Both the position numbers and the translations under genes were made by a program. From Proales similis (taxonomy: Eukaryota; Rotifera; Eurotatoria; Ploima; Proalidae), in the NCBI GenBank assembly GCA_019059635.1, contig JAGVRJ010000009.1, forward strand, positions 248,001 through 312,000: 64,000 nt of DNA, given 5' to 3'. The notes beneath the pieces were generated by a model, which saw only the letters and a program-made list of their open reading frames with translations, ran no database searches and was not told the DNA's origin. Positions 44,340 through 55,561 of the stretch are shown here, in pieces; positions within the stretch are counted from its first letter, which is position 1, and every line of letters begins with the position of its first letter.

Positions 44340-46247
44340 CTAAAAGTTCGAGTCGAATTAATTCTAGGACTTGACAAGCAAGACAGGGAAGAGCGAGAAA
44401 CAAGACATAAAATTCAACTCAGTCTTATTTAACAACAAGCGAGTGCTTGATTTCAGGCGAGCAGATGAGTGGTCGATTTCAAATTTACGCATCGATCGAT
44501 TTATGCAAAGTAAACAACAACAAAAACATAAAGCATTCAATAAACACCAGGATGCTTGCTGACTTGGTCGACTAGCTAGCTAATCTACGAACAATAGCAA
44601 GCAGCAAAGAAAAAGAGAAAAATTCAAACGAGTGGAAGGAATTTCCTCTGCAGCATGCAATTCTCATCGGACCATAATTTTTCTAGTCTCAATGGCTAAA
44701 GATCCTTTGACTTTGGTCGATTTTACGACAAGCGGCAAATTATGACATGATTAGAGACGAAGCGAGAATAAAAAAAAAGAGGAATGAGGGAAAATGGCGC
44801 AGTCGATCGATTCATTCGACTGACAATCACGAGCGGAATCTAATAGGACCCAGAGTAGAAGGCGTTCGTGAGCGTGTGCCATCATGATGCCAAAAAAGGG
44901 ACGAAAAAAGGAGGATAAAAGCAAGGGAAAATGAGCAGAGCGCCGGAAATAGGGATTAGAAACTAGCGGCAGAGAAATTGGTTGTGTGGCGGCTGATTGG
45001 AAATTATTCTGGCTCGGGATAAATGAGGGATGAATAAGCGAAGAAAGGTCTTGCTTGTTAGCAAAACCAAGAGGCTGTATATTAAGATAATAAGAAATTA
45101 ATATCAAGCATTCTGATTAATTCTCCTTGCTGTCTTTGGTGTGTTGGTCGGGCCACTTGGATGGAGGCCAATTGAACAGACTACAGATGTCACTACACGC
45201 TGAAGCGATCGATCGCTACCAAACTGTCATAGTTCATAATTTACAGTCTCTAATTACCAAACCAACCAACTCACTGAACCACCCGGCCTGCCTGCTTGCT
45301 TGCTGGCTCGCCTTTTTGCTTGCTTCCTCTCAGACTTGCTATGGCTGACTCAATTTGGCGTCGATAATTAACAAGAGAACATCGCAACGGTATTTGACAA
45401 AACTGCTTCGAAGGGCAAGCCGCAGCCAGTCTTGAATGCGGGACTGCGAGAAAATTGTGGTAATTGCGACAACTATTTTTCAATCCTACTTATCGCAACA
45501 ACGCATTATTTCCGCCCATTGCGGGCCCTCTCCTATATTTTTTGAGATCGAATCGAATTTAAAATTAATCAATAGCTCTTGCTGCACTGAGCAAATAATT
45601 AGAAGCAAGAGCAGCTCGTTCACAACACTTCTCTTTGTTCGTCGTGCTCTGTGTCCGCGTTTCCCCTCTAACGCACTCACTCCGCTCAATATCAATCAAT
45701 AGAACATAATAACTCTAATGAATAAATATCTTCGACGCCACACTGGTCTCGTTTATTACGCGATGTGTGCTCGTGAGCCCTTCTCTCTCTCTCTCTCTCA
45801 TCCATCTCCCATCCATTTTCAATCTTCCATCTAACTCAATGTGGATCTGGCTCAGTGTCGCTTTATTTTATTCCTGTCTCTGTATGGTATCACCAAATCA
45901 TGCTCTCGAGTTGGGGCTTCTGCTTCAGAGAAAAAAAACAAATTGGCAACCGTTTTACAATTTAGACTGTTGCCTCTAGTTTGCGTCAAAGGCATTTGCC
46001 AGATTATTTGGCATATTGCGACAAATCAAGTGTTAATACTGTGTGACGCAAATTGACGCGCTCGTCTCAGTTTTAATTGAATATTGCTTTTAGCTCTGAG
46101 GATCAGACCCGATTTAGACCAAAGCAGGACCCAATAAATCCATGCCGCCTTCTTCTCTTCTCATTTATTTCATTGATTTATACACGCGACATTAAAAGCA
46201 GGAAGGAATATGGCGGAAAGAAAGAATAAAAAAAAACAAATGATCAT
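44340..46247. other. 1.9-kb intergenic region between MFSD6 and RIOK3
   Basis: No supported gene. An inverted AATAAA (tttatt, 46164-46169) may serve the RIOK3 3' end. CT repeats lie at 45783-45799. The many small ORFs show no recognisable features. Confidence 0.45.
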
Positions 46248-47936
46248 TCAATCACTTTCTTCATCGTCTTCCTCATCAAACTGGTCGGCTTCAACTCGTT
46301 GTCGGCGTTTTTCAATGCTTTTGTCAAAATAGTAGTCAAAATTGTAGGGCGTCTCTTGCTCGCTGCTCGGCTTGAGCGCGTTCAGCTCCATCTGCTTGTC
46401 TTTAGCGTATTTGATCAATTGAGCCAGAAAGACTTTGCCGTCGCCCTCGAACTCTAGTCCGGTGACTTGGTTGAACAGCTCTTCGGGACTGAGCACGTTG
46501 GTGGTCTTGGTGGCGAAAAATGTTGAAATGTTGGTGCAGTCGCGAAGCAAGAACTCAAGGCCCATCGGATGAATGGGCTCGACTGCCTGAGAGACGTCTA
46601 TGACCCAAACGCGGTCCTCGTGCCATAACAGATTGAACTGGTTGAAATCGGCGTGGACCAGATTACAGACGTGGTAGAGGTCTTTTAGGATCTGAACGGT
46701 TTGTTGGTAGGCGTCGCGCCACTCTGTCTCATCAAGCTGCGCATTCTTCAGCTTCGGAGCCGGCTTTGCATCGTTGCCAACAAATGACATGAGCAGCACG
46801 TGCCTTTTGAGTGTGATCACGTCCGGACAGGCGATGCCGCCTTTTTTCATTTTCATCAAATTGTGCATCTCTTTCTCGGCCCAGAGCTTGATGAACTTTT
46901 GCGGATTGAGCTTCTTGAAGCGATCCTTGAACCGGTAGTCGTCCTTGATGTACTGGTCGCGGTTCTTGAACTCGTTCAGCGTTGTCTTGAATATCTTGGC
47001 CACGCACTCTTTGGGCACGAGCATTTCGTTTGTGCCGCCGCCGAGCACGTGCAGTACGGTCGCCTCTTTGCCAGTCGATATAATGCCGCCGATACTCTCC
47101 AGGATGTCGGCGTTCACCAGTTTAAATAGAATGAGTCGGGTCTTTTTGTCCAGTGTGAGCTCGTTTGTCGAGCGGTCCTCCTTGTCGTTGAGACGATTGC
47201 CGCGCTTCTCTTCTCTGAGCGAGTGCAGCTTCAGAGTGTTGAACACCTGATTGGTCAGGCACATCTTAATGCCGTGTCCATCGCCGGTCTCGAACTCGGG
47301 CGGAAACATCATCACTTTGCTGGCGTTGTGTCGGCCAGTCAGGACGGCGTCGTGCTTGCTCACCATCTGATCGCCTTTGCCGTGCAGGCCGTTCTTGAAC
47401 TTAATCTTGACCAACTCGTCCTCTGATTCGCTCGAGCTCTCGTGTTCAATGTCCGGATTTAGTTTGAAGTCTTCGGCGGCGGTCACCGGGTGCACTGATC
47501 GAAATTTCTCGAACGAGATCGACACGCGGCTGTTCTTGTTCTTTTGCTTTTCAAGCTCCTTCAGATTCATGTCAAACTCTTTGTCCAACTCGAGCTGTAA
47601 CAGCTGAGCCACAATGTAGTCGTTTTGAATGAGTTCGGCGTCGGAAGAGGAAGCAGCCAGAGCAGCAGCCGCGGCGTTCTCAGCTTCAGCTTGACTCTGC
47701 CTAATTGCTTCCAACAGATCCTGCTCTTCTTGCTCTGCAGTGGTAGGAGCGGTGATTAGATCATTGGGAAGCTGCGGGCAACGATCTCGTTGAAGTTCGT
47801 CGGCCAACTGCTCGCTCATCACGTCGTTCAGTGAGCAAACTGGCACGCTGGTCGCGGGCGAATTGGACCATGGACAGGCCGGTCTATTCGAAGGCATCTG
47901 CGACGATGAATTGTCAATCTGCACTTGGGAACTCAT
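46248..47936 (-). CDS. RIOK3: RIO-type atypical kinase 3
   Basis: An intronless ORF of 562 aa (human RIOK3 is 519). The N-terminal RIOK3-specific motifs are present: CPWSNS, then SLNDVMSEQLADELQ, AQLLQLELDKEFDMNL and VSISFEKFRSVHP. The RIO kinase domain has STGKEATVLHVLGG (nucleotide loop), CVAKIFKTTLNEFKNRDQYI, WAEKEMHNLMKMKKGGIACP, the catalytic loop VHADFNQFNLLWH (Asp and Asn present) and the metal-binding VWVIDVSQAVEPIHP. In animals RIOK3 acts in 18S rRNA maturation and in innate immune signalling. The acidic C-terminus ends in DEEDDEESD. RIOK1 and RIOK2 are excluded by the N-terminal motifs. Confidence 0.95.
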   Translation of the reverse strand: MSSQVQIDNSSSQMPSNRPACPWSNSPATSVPVCSLNDVMSEQLADELQRDRCPQLPNDLITAPTTAEQEEQDLLEAIRQSQAEAENAAAAALAASSSDAELIQNDYIVAQLLQLELDKEFDMNLKELEKQKNKNSRVSISFEKFRSVHPVTAAEDFKLNPDIEHESSSESEDELVKIKFKNGLHGKGDQMVSKHDAVLTGRHNASKVMMFPPEFETGDGHGIKMCLTNQVFNTLKLHSLREEKRGNRLNDKEDRSTNELTLDKKTRLILFKLVNADILESIGGIISTGKEATVLHVLGGGTNEMLVPKECVAKIFKTTLNEFKNRDQYIKDDYRFKDRFKKLNPQKFIKLWAEKEMHNLMKMKKGGIACPDVITLKRHVLLMSFVGNDAKPAPKLKNAQLDETEWRDAYQQTVQILKDLYHVCNLVHADFNQFNLLWHEDRVWVIDVSQAVEPIHPMGLEFLLRDCTNISTFFATKTTNVLSPEELFNQVTGLEFEGDGKVFLAQLIKYAKDKQMELNALKPSSEQETPYNFDYYFDKSIEKRRQRVEADQFDEEDDEESD

Positions 47937-48458
47937 TGTTCTCTCGCTTGAGCTCGTCTACGATCAAAGTGGTTTTAGTTTAACTGTGGCCTCTCTCGAC
48001 TGCTCGCAATTTATACATACGTGGGCCATCCTGTTGCTGCTGCTGTTGCTTGTAGTTATTTCTCAACTTCAACTTATGCACGCGAAATATTTCGTCGTGT
48101 ACTGAATCCGGCCCCCGGCAAATAATGAACAATGAAGAAGCGGCAAATGAATGGAAATTAGAAGAGGGGATGGGGCCGTATATTGTCTGATTTCACTCAA
48201 ATCCTTTCACTCAAGTTTGTACTCGATCTAACCTGAGAAACCAAAAGGCAATTTTAAAATTTGATTTTATTTGAAGGAAAAAGAATTTAAATCCACCGAA
48301 AGCCAAGGCGAAAACAATACTTGGCCATAGAAAACTCCTATTGACATTTAGTCGAACCGGTTGTTTTCATCGATACTGAAGCAATTGATTGAAGAAACAG
48401 AATTATTTTTTTTTTTAGCTTTGAGTCGGGTTTCGAATGGCCGCAAGATCGGCTCGGT
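47937..48458. other. Intergenic between SLC25 carrier and RIOK3
   Basis: 522 bp between two same-strand genes; presumed RIOK3 promoter plus carrier 3' UTR. Contains CTG repeats near 48032-48047 and a T-run near 48405. No gene seen. Confidence 0.5.
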
Positions 48459-49511
48459 TTACGACAATGAGTTGATGGAAAACAATTTTGTGATGGCTTC
48501 GAACGTAACGTAGGAGATGCTGGCAGCCGGGCCGATCTTGAGAATGTGAAGAAAGAAGCCGCGGTACCAGCCGGCTAGGCCGTCTCGTCTCAGCACATGC
48601 AACAGCAGATTGATCGTGTTCTCGCTTTCACTTCGATTCGATTGAAGTCGAGTTCGAGAGAAGAGCAGAGGATAGAATATAAAGTTGCCGATCAGAGTGG
48701 ACACGTTTCCGATAACAATCTTTTCAAGCACATTGGGCTCTGCTTTGCCTCGCAGTTGACTGTAATTCTTCTTCATCGTTTCATAAGTGGCCAGATCAAG
48801 GCCGGTACTTGGCACAATCGCAAGCGAATTCGCCAAGAAGCCACGATAGAATGCTTTGAGTCCATGACGCTGAGCTAATTTGACAACACAGTCCGCCATT
48901 GACTTGTACTCTCCCGTATGGCTCATGTTCAATACGGTCTTTACGGTCTTTAGGGGGTAGAGGGAAAATGTGGAGAGAAAGCCGGCCGCACTGCCACAGG
49001 CTAGTTTGTCGGAGAAATCAACTGGTCGCCCTTTGCTCTTGATCGTCCAGTTTTTCAACTTCTCGTAGGCGGCCATTCGAATCGCATTCTCGGGCGCCGT
49101 TTTCACCACGTTGACCAAGTTGCCGCGCCACAAGCTGCGCCAGCCGCCCTCGGCCAGCATGAACTGCCATACGCTGCGCACGCTCAGCTCATTGCGTGCA
49201 ACGTCGATACTGTAGACTTGGTAAACGGTTCGTAGACGATCGATCGGCGCCGTACTGGTCGCCAGAAAATTATCCAATTTGGACCGTTGAGGCCGAGCTT
49301 CAAAATTTTTTACTTACACTGTGCGCGAGACCACGCCGCCAGCAGCGCCGGCAAGGAACTCGATGCCAAAAAGATTGGGAGGCACCCCAGCCGCTTTGGG
49401 GCTCTCGTTTGTGCCGTTGACAGGCGAGCGTGAGGGCTTCAGTTTGTTTTTCTTACTGACCGCGTCGTTTAGCCTCGCCAGCTGTCTTAGCTTTTTGTCG
49501 ATCTGTAGCAT
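48459..49511 (-). CDS. Mitochondrial carrier (SLC25), SCaMC-like without EF-hands
   Basis: Exons 49318-49511 and 48459-49254 give 329 aa. Three carrier repeats are visible. Repeat 1: FLAGAAGGVVSRTVTAPIDR, then GGWRSLWRGNLVNVVKTAPE. Repeat 2: LACGSAAGFLSTFSLYPLKT, then GLKAFYRGFLANSLAIVPST. Repeat 3: NVSTLIGNFIFYPLLFSRTR, then GLAGWYRGFFLHILKIGP. The SRTVTAPIDR and YPLxxxRTRLQ signatures are closest to the ATP-Mg/phosphate carriers (SLC25A23/24/25), but the N-terminus is only about 45 residues, so the calcium-binding EF-hands of those proteins are absent, as in SLC25A41. In repeat 2 the PX[DE]XX[KR] motif reads PLKTVK, with Lys in place of the acid. Substrate is not certain. Confidence 0.85.
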
Positions 49512-50656
49512 TTCAAGGGAAATGTTCGAGTCTTTCTTTTCAAGTGTTGTGAATTGTTTGCTTTTGATTTCTTAGATTGAACGAGAGAACGAGTGAATAA
49601 ATAGTATGTGTGAATGCACATGCTATTTTAGGCGCGAACGTTGAGCTGGGCGGACCTCGGAATTGTATAACCCGGCCTGACATAACAAATGAGAATGCGA
49701 GAATCGTATGCGTGGGTGTGGCGATGATTAGTCTCGAAGCTTATCGAACATCTGGACGGTTGTCTAGCCGCCTAGTCCGTTCCAAGGACATAACTGACAC
49801 TGCCATCGTCATCCTGCTCTAAAGGGGGCAAGTTGAACAGTTCCTGGACGTCGCCGGGCGGAGATGCATCCTAGCGTTCGGCTCGCACCTCGTTATCATG
49901 AATGTGCATTGGGCCTCGTCTGAACTTGCTTGATCGATGCTCGTTTCGCAACATTGCGATTAATTCGCGCCGGTCGATGGGAAATTCGGCAAGAAAAGAC
50001 GAATTTAGAAGCAGAAAATGAGAATAGCGGGGAAAAAAGAGAAAAATTTTGAAAATCGTCAATCTTGACGAGTTTACCTAAAAGCTTGCCCATTTGAATT
50101 TCTCCAGGTTTAGGCTATCTAGACTGACGAGTAGAGTCATTCCGAGGCTAAATAGGCGGGCAAATGCGCGAGCGGGAGAAACGCCTAGAATGTCGCTTAT
50201 GCCGATCATGATGATGATGAAACGGTGAAATGTGGAAACATAAATTCGTCAAGTTTGATATTCATAGAACGGGCGCTCCTTTAGCTTGAGGTGCTCCAAA
50301 ATAAAAAGGAGCGAACAGATCTGCTTGGCCTGGTCGTCGCTTACAAAACCGAATCGTTTCGCAGGGAGCTTGGAGAGGCCAAGTCCATTAGTTTATTAGC
50401 ATTGAAAAAGTCGAAAATGTTGAAGCAGTGAAAAATTAGAAGCGAAAAGCCACATTCGTTCAAGAATCAAGAGTAGAGAATAGGAAACAATGAACAAATT
50501 GAAGAAGGGAGAAATGACTCGATATTGAGTTTGACATAGAAAGGGAGAGCAAACATAAAACGAACGCATTGGGCCACGTTGGATTTAAATATCTAAGCAA
50601 GTAGGCTGACGACTAGTAGACGACGACGACGACGATGATGATGATGATGATGATGA
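49512..50656. other. Intergenic region between ARNT and SLC25 carrier
   Basis: 1.1 kb without a supported gene. ORFs near 49870-50090 on the minus strand are Phe/Ser-rich and unconvincing. ATG repeats occur at about 50208-50220. Confidence 0.45.
50620..50656. repeat. (GAC)n(GAT)n trinucleotide repeat abutting the ARNT stop
   Basis: gacgacgacgac followed by gatgatgatgat runs. It lies immediately after the ARNT stop codon on the minus strand, so it opens the 3' UTR. Confidence 0.8.
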
Positions 50657-52435
50657 CTAACAGTAGTAGCCACTGTCGCCATTCTGCGGCATCATGTAGC
50701 CAGACGCATGGAAGCCACCCGCAGCGTTTACCGACTGATTAGACGAAGTAGAAGATGACGCGGATGAGGATGAGGATAAATTTGGAACCATGCCAGACGA
50801 GCCCATGAGGCCGCCGGCGTCCACTCCGTGCATGAACTGCATCTGTGCCGTCGCAGTATTCATCGAGGCCGAAGCGAAGCCAGACGGGCCCATATGGCCG
50901 GGCATCATGGCAGCCGCGTTGGCCATCGAATGGCCGGCCATTACGGCGCTCTGATGCACAGGTAGATGTGAGAACGCCTGATGCTCGCCATAGTTCAGCA
51001 TCTCATGGCTGTTGCGGGCAGCGAGAATCGGATTGGCGCTCGGCATCATCATGTGCTGTGACTGATCTAGCGCCAGATGATGTGAACCAATCGCAGGCTC
51101 GTTCATGGTCTCGTAGGCGAGTCCGTTGCAAGAGTGATTGCAAACGATAAATTCAAATGCGTCGTTGCACGGATTGGCAAATGCATAGGCGCTTGTCTGC
51201 ACTTGAACACTTTCCTCGCTTCCCTTGCGGCGCGCGTTCCAGCTGAACTCAATAGGCTGCGCGCTCTTGATCTCATAGAGCATTCGCAAATGGTCTTTGA
51301 TCATTTGCTGCTCGTTTGATTGAATGGCAAACTCGCTAAGCTGTTTGTTGAGCATATCGGTGGTCTCGTAGCCAAGTAGAGGAGTGACCTTCTCGTCGAC
51401 AAACGTCAGCAGGCCGTTCTCGTCATGGCGAGTTACGAACTCGTGTCGACTCGAGTTCAGCATGTCGGTGGGCGCGCTCGTCATTTGAATGCGCGCAATC
51501 GCAATCAGGTAGAACTGGGCGTTGGGCATTTCTTCCATGTAATTCATGTCGACCAGATTGCTGGCCTGGAGCATTTTCGTGTAGCCAGTGATGTGAACGA
51601 CCGAGTAGCCGCCGTCCATCAGAGTGTTGTGATGCCTGGCAGTGCGAGAGCTCGACCACGAGCCGGGCATTCCAGGCCGAATGAGTTGGGCCGAGCCTAG
51701 TCGAAGGCGGCATATGAAGCTGCGACGCGAGCCCATATTGCGATGCTGCGAGCCACTGTTTGAACTGCTTTCTTTTTTGACTGTGCCGGTCTTCAAGTCG
51801 AGCACGCGGCCGCTTCCGTCCGGCCCGGACGAGACAAGCTGTTCGCGCACTTTGCCAATATCGTCCGGATGGACAATCTCGAGAAGCGATCGATGTCCGA
51901 GCTGCTCTGGCATGTAGCCTAGAACTGAATTGACCGTATCGCTCACGTACAAGAGATTGCCCGTCTCGCACTGGGCCACGAATAGAAAGCCGTCCGCAGC
52001 TTCTCGTATCAAATACTTTAGCTCTTGGTCGGTGAGAAACGACGGCTTGTAGGCGTTGTCGCTCGTGCCGCTCGAGCCCATCGACTGGCCCGCTCGCAAG
52101 TTTCGCATGTGAGACGAGGCCATGCGCAGAATGGTCAGTTTGTCTGGCTTTCGCTGAAGAGTGCTGCACGTGGGCACCATCATGCAGAGCTCGTTGAAGT
52201 AGGAGGCCATTTTCACGCGACGCCTGCGCTCGATTTCACAATGATTCTCCCTGGCCTGCTTCTCCTTCTCCTTGTCAATGTCGAGCAGCTCCTTGGAATC
52301 GATTGTGGCCACGCCATTTTCCGACAGCATCGGTGGCATGCCGCCATGGTGCATTGGCGTCATCATATGCATTTGAGAAGGCGGCATCGGAGCCTGCCCG
52401 TAGTTGGGTCCAGGTATATGCTGGGGCTGGTACAT
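50657..52435 (-). CDS. ARNT: ARNT/tango bHLH-PAS transcription factor
   Basis: An intronless ORF of 592 aa. The basic region is RENHCEIERRRRVKM, with the His-Glu-Arg contacts of ARNT that read the GTG half-site. Helix-loop-helix follows (FNELCMMVPTCSTLQRKPDK, LTILRMASSHMRNL). PAS-A starts at KPSFLTDQELKYLIREAADG with LLYVSDTVNSVLGY and LLEIVHPDDIGKVREQL; the conserved bridge RVLDLKTGTVKKE and GSRRSFICRLRLG come next. PAS-B begins EFVTRHDENGLLTFVDEKVT. The C-terminus is Met/Gln/Ser-rich. ARNT is the obligate partner of AhR, HIF, SIM and Trachealess proteins. GSRRSFICR and KTGTVKKE support ARNT over BMAL/cycle. Intronless structure is unusual for this gene. Confidence 0.93.
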   Translation of the reverse strand: MYQPQHIPGPNYGQAPMPPSQMHMMTPMHHGGMPPMLSENGVATIDSKELLDIDKEKEKQARENHCEIERRRRVKMASYFNELCMMVPTCSTLQRKPDKLTILRMASSHMRNLRAGQSMGSSGTSDNAYKPSFLTDQELKYLIREAADGFLFVAQCETGNLLYVSDTVNSVLGYMPEQLGHRSLLEIVHPDDIGKVREQLVSSGPDGSGRVLDLKTGTVKKESSSNSGSQHRNMGSRRSFICRLRLGSAQLIRPGMPGSWSSSRTARHHNTLMDGGYSVVHITGYTKMLQASNLVDMNYMEEMPNAQFYLIAIARIQMTSAPTDMLNSSRHEFVTRHDENGLLTFVDEKVTPLLGYETTDMLNKQLSEFAIQSNEQQMIKDHLRMLYEIKSAQPIEFSWNARRKGSEESVQVQTSAYAFANPCNDAFEFIVCNHSCNGLAYETMNEPAIGSHHLALDQSQHMMMPSANPILAARNSHEMLNYGEHQAFSHLPVHQSAVMAGHSMANAAAMMPGHMGPSGFASASMNTATAQMQFMHGVDAGGLMGSSGMVPNLSSSSSASSSTSSNQSVNAAGGFHASGYMMPQNGDSGYYC

Positions 52436-53427
52436 CGTTGGCCCTCTCTATCTCACTGGCACATCGCCTCCCTCCGCGGTCCGCTCTAAAATTCTAAATA
52501 TGGAGTGAGTGAGCGAGCCCCGATCCGATTAATTAGCGTTGATGACGAGCGGCAAGCGATGCAAAAATAATAAATTATTATTTATCCGTTTTGGCAAGCC
52601 CTCGTCCACATGAATTTATTCGTCAAGTCGCGCGCAGTCAGCTCGCCTCTACTTCCGTCTAATTATGTCGCCGTCGCTCGTCCCATAATCGCCTTCACAC
52701 ACACAGGCCAAGTCGACTCGACGCATATTAAATGTTTATGAAGCTGAGCCAACTTTAACCTGATCCATATTCACTTAATTCTTCCCCCTTGTTGCCTCTC
52801 AGGCCATTAATCTGTCCCTCAGCTGCTTATGCTAATGCGATGATACTTCGAGCGCCCGGAACGTCTTGTCTGATCCTTTTAAGCCAAAGTTAATTGTCCT
52901 CATTCCTGCACACACACACACCCATCCCGAAAATGACAAGCAAACGCTCTCTGAATAGAAATAGACAACAGAACCACATTCCTGAGCATGACCTTCGTTT
53001 CTTCATCGAACCAAAGTTTATGTGTCTATCCAAGAGCATCGTCGACTATGAGTGCGCTTGATGCATCCGGAGGGAGGGGAGAGCACACTTGCCATAAAAT
53101 GTGATCGAACCATTAAATGAGCGGCTTAAAAGCACAAAATTCTCATACTTCTTTTGAAGTATTCCATTTGACCTGACAATTCCAATTAAAGATAACACAC
53201 AGTCTGTGCATGCAGACGAGCGTGCCGCAATTTATTCTGCTCGTCTGATGATGTTCCAGGAGGCGAGTGCAATTAGCTCCCGCGCAAGTCATGTACGAAA
53301 GTCATTATCTCTTTTGAATGAAAATTGATCTAATTGCCACAGACCTGACTTTCTCTTTTGTTTTCAATTTATTTTATTTCAAGCGCTTGCAATTAATTGG
53401 AAGGCACGCGCCAGTTGTTTGACAGGC
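52436..53427. other. 1-kb intergenic region upstream of ARNT
   Basis: Presumed ARNT promoter and 3' flank of the pseudo-TIR gene. It contains AT-rich stretches and a CA repeat near 52909-52922; no gene seen. Confidence 0.45.
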
Positions 53428-55329
53428 TCATATTTCAATTGGCCAGGCGCCGAATAAATTATCCAGCGCCATAGAGAATCGAGCGAATTCTCTGAGCGAA
53501 AAGCTCTTCGTCGCCGAGCTCCTGCTCAAATAATCGAAAAAGTAGTCGGGCACACTATTCTTCATGCTGTGCAGTTCGGCCAAAGTGGCTCCGTTCAGAG
53601 GGGACACTTGCTCTCTCAGAATGTCGCAGATCTTTTGCTCTTTGAGCCACATGTCCACCTGATCCTCAGTCCAGTGGCTTGGATCTTCATTTGCCTGCTG
53701 CTCGTCGACTGACTCCTGCAGAACATGTTCAATTTGATTTAGCAGCAGTTGCTCCTCTTTTCCCAGCTCAAACTTGGCACTGCTGTCGAGCAAACGAGCT
53801 ACAAGACAGCATAGCGAATGAGATGCGAGCGGCTGCCAAACACAAAATGTCTACTCACAAGTCCATTCGAGCTCCACCTCCGCCTGATTTACATTGCCGA
53901 GCAGCCAAATTTTGTTTCCACGCTTCAAGGCCATTTCAATGCAAGTTCGAGCGAATCGATCAACTGCTAGCTCTGGACTGTAAATAACGACCAGCTGTGC
54001 GCTCGACTCAATTTGCTCATAAATCTCATGGACAGCTTTTGCTTCCAATTTTTTCAGTCGCAGTTTGCCATTCAAAGTCAAACTGAACAACAAGTCGACA
54101 AATCGTGATGAAGAATCGTGGCAGACCACGGGTACCGTATGAACGTATTTGCCTCGACCGAGGTTCGTTTGGCGCTCGTTGAAATTTGAATGAAATCGAA
54201 GAAGCGTCAAAAGCGCCTGAGCTGTGAGTTGGAGGTGTTGGTCTTTGGCCGCCTCGTTCAGGGCTTTCATAAAGTTTTGATTTTTAGCAAATCGCGCCGA
54301 AATGCTCGAGTCAAAGCAGATTTCATGTGCCAGCTGAATTGCGTTTAGTTGTTCAGTCACGTTTCCAAGTGTCATGAAGCGAATAATTAAACACTGAAGG
54401 TCGTATTTGGATAGAATAAAACGTCTGATGGAGTTGAACGAGCACAGATGTACAAGAGCATTGATGAGAAGTGGCGCGGGCCATTTGGTAGCCTCCTTGT
54501 TAACGTAGAAGCTTGCTGAGCTCTCTTTGAACGGTTTGAATACCATACGCTTGAGTGGCCGTTCCAAGTTCGAGGCCAATTTGATGAGTGGCTCGATCAG
54601 AGTCGAGGTACAAGACTGAATTACGCTGGGACATTGGTCCTCGTCGACCGCCATTGCGAGCAGGACGGCCAGGGCAAACCTCTTTCCGAACATGGTCTCT
54701 GAGTTTTCAAAGTAAAAGCACAAGTTTTTAAATGCCGACGCGCTCCTCCACTGTGCCCTGAACGAGGCGCTCTGCTCGATCAAGTTGAGTAGAGTGTTGA
54801 TTGTGGCAAAGTAGACAGTTGTGAACAAAATGTTCAACGGACCATTGGGTTCATCTTTAGACTGATTGAATGTCGACTGAATGGAGCGATTGTTGAGCAG
54901 ATTGAACAATCGTCTGACCGCGTCCGTTTGATGCGCTTTGCGGCAAAAGTGAACCGAACAGAACGTGTAGCGTTCGAGAAGAGTGGTGAGGATTGCCACT
55001 GTGGCCAATATGTCCTTTTTCTCGTCGACTGACGTCTCGCGAATGTCCTCGATCAGCCATTGATAGCACGTTTCCACACAGGCGAGCAGAACTTTTTCAA
55101 ATTCGAACCGAAGGCCGAGCTCAACCCGCTCGTGTGAGTTCAAGTTAAACGAGTCTACAAGAAGGTAGTTCAACGCCTGAACGCCCTTCGAGTTGCGCAG
55201 TATCTTCGCTCCCTTTCTCAAGTCGTACAAATACTTGAAGGCGAACTCGACACCCTCAGAGTCGACGCTGTTCTCCGCCGAGTCAACTCCGAAGCTGATC
55301 TCTTCGTACAGGTCCTGATTATTCACCAT
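53428..55329 (-). CDS. ARM-(degenerate TIR)-SAM protein C
   Basis: Exons 53859-55329 and 53428-53798 give about 613 aa from the ATG at 55329 (a stop lies in frame 15 bp upstream). Most of the protein is ARM-like helices (YDLRKGAKILRNSKGVQALN, FGKRFALAVLLAMAVDEDQ, NAIQLAHEICFDSS). Residues about 395-490 align with the TIR of the two paralogues (TVPVVCHDSSSRFVDLLFSL, SSAQLVVIYSPELAVDRFAR, EMALKRGNKIWLLGN) but the BB-loop region is rewritten. The residue eight before GNKIW is Cys, not the catalytic-type Glu. A SAM-like end follows (HWTEDQVDMWLKEQKICDIL, PDYFFDYLS). The gene lies 232 bp downstream of protein B on the same strand. An inactive TIR regulator is the inference. Confidence 0.72.
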
Positions 55330-55561
55330 CTCTTGAGTCAACTAAACTCGGCCCTGCGCGCCCAACTCTGCTCATATTAGCCTCTTATCTTATCGCTAAA
55401 TACTCAGCAATGCTGCTCGACAAAGCCATAATTTCTGAACCAAACGAACGTAACCCAACCAAATAATCAGCATTGAGCGCTATTATCAGGTTCTCCTTTT
55501 TTCAAACTAAGCGGGCAAAAGACGAAACAGAGCGAAACGAAAAGAGGGTGAAGATTGCAAG

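Noticed and set aside
51423-52169. 248-codon minus-strand ORF overlapping ARNT
   Set aside because: Alternative-frame shadow of the ARNT coding sequence with Arg/Ser/His-rich composition.
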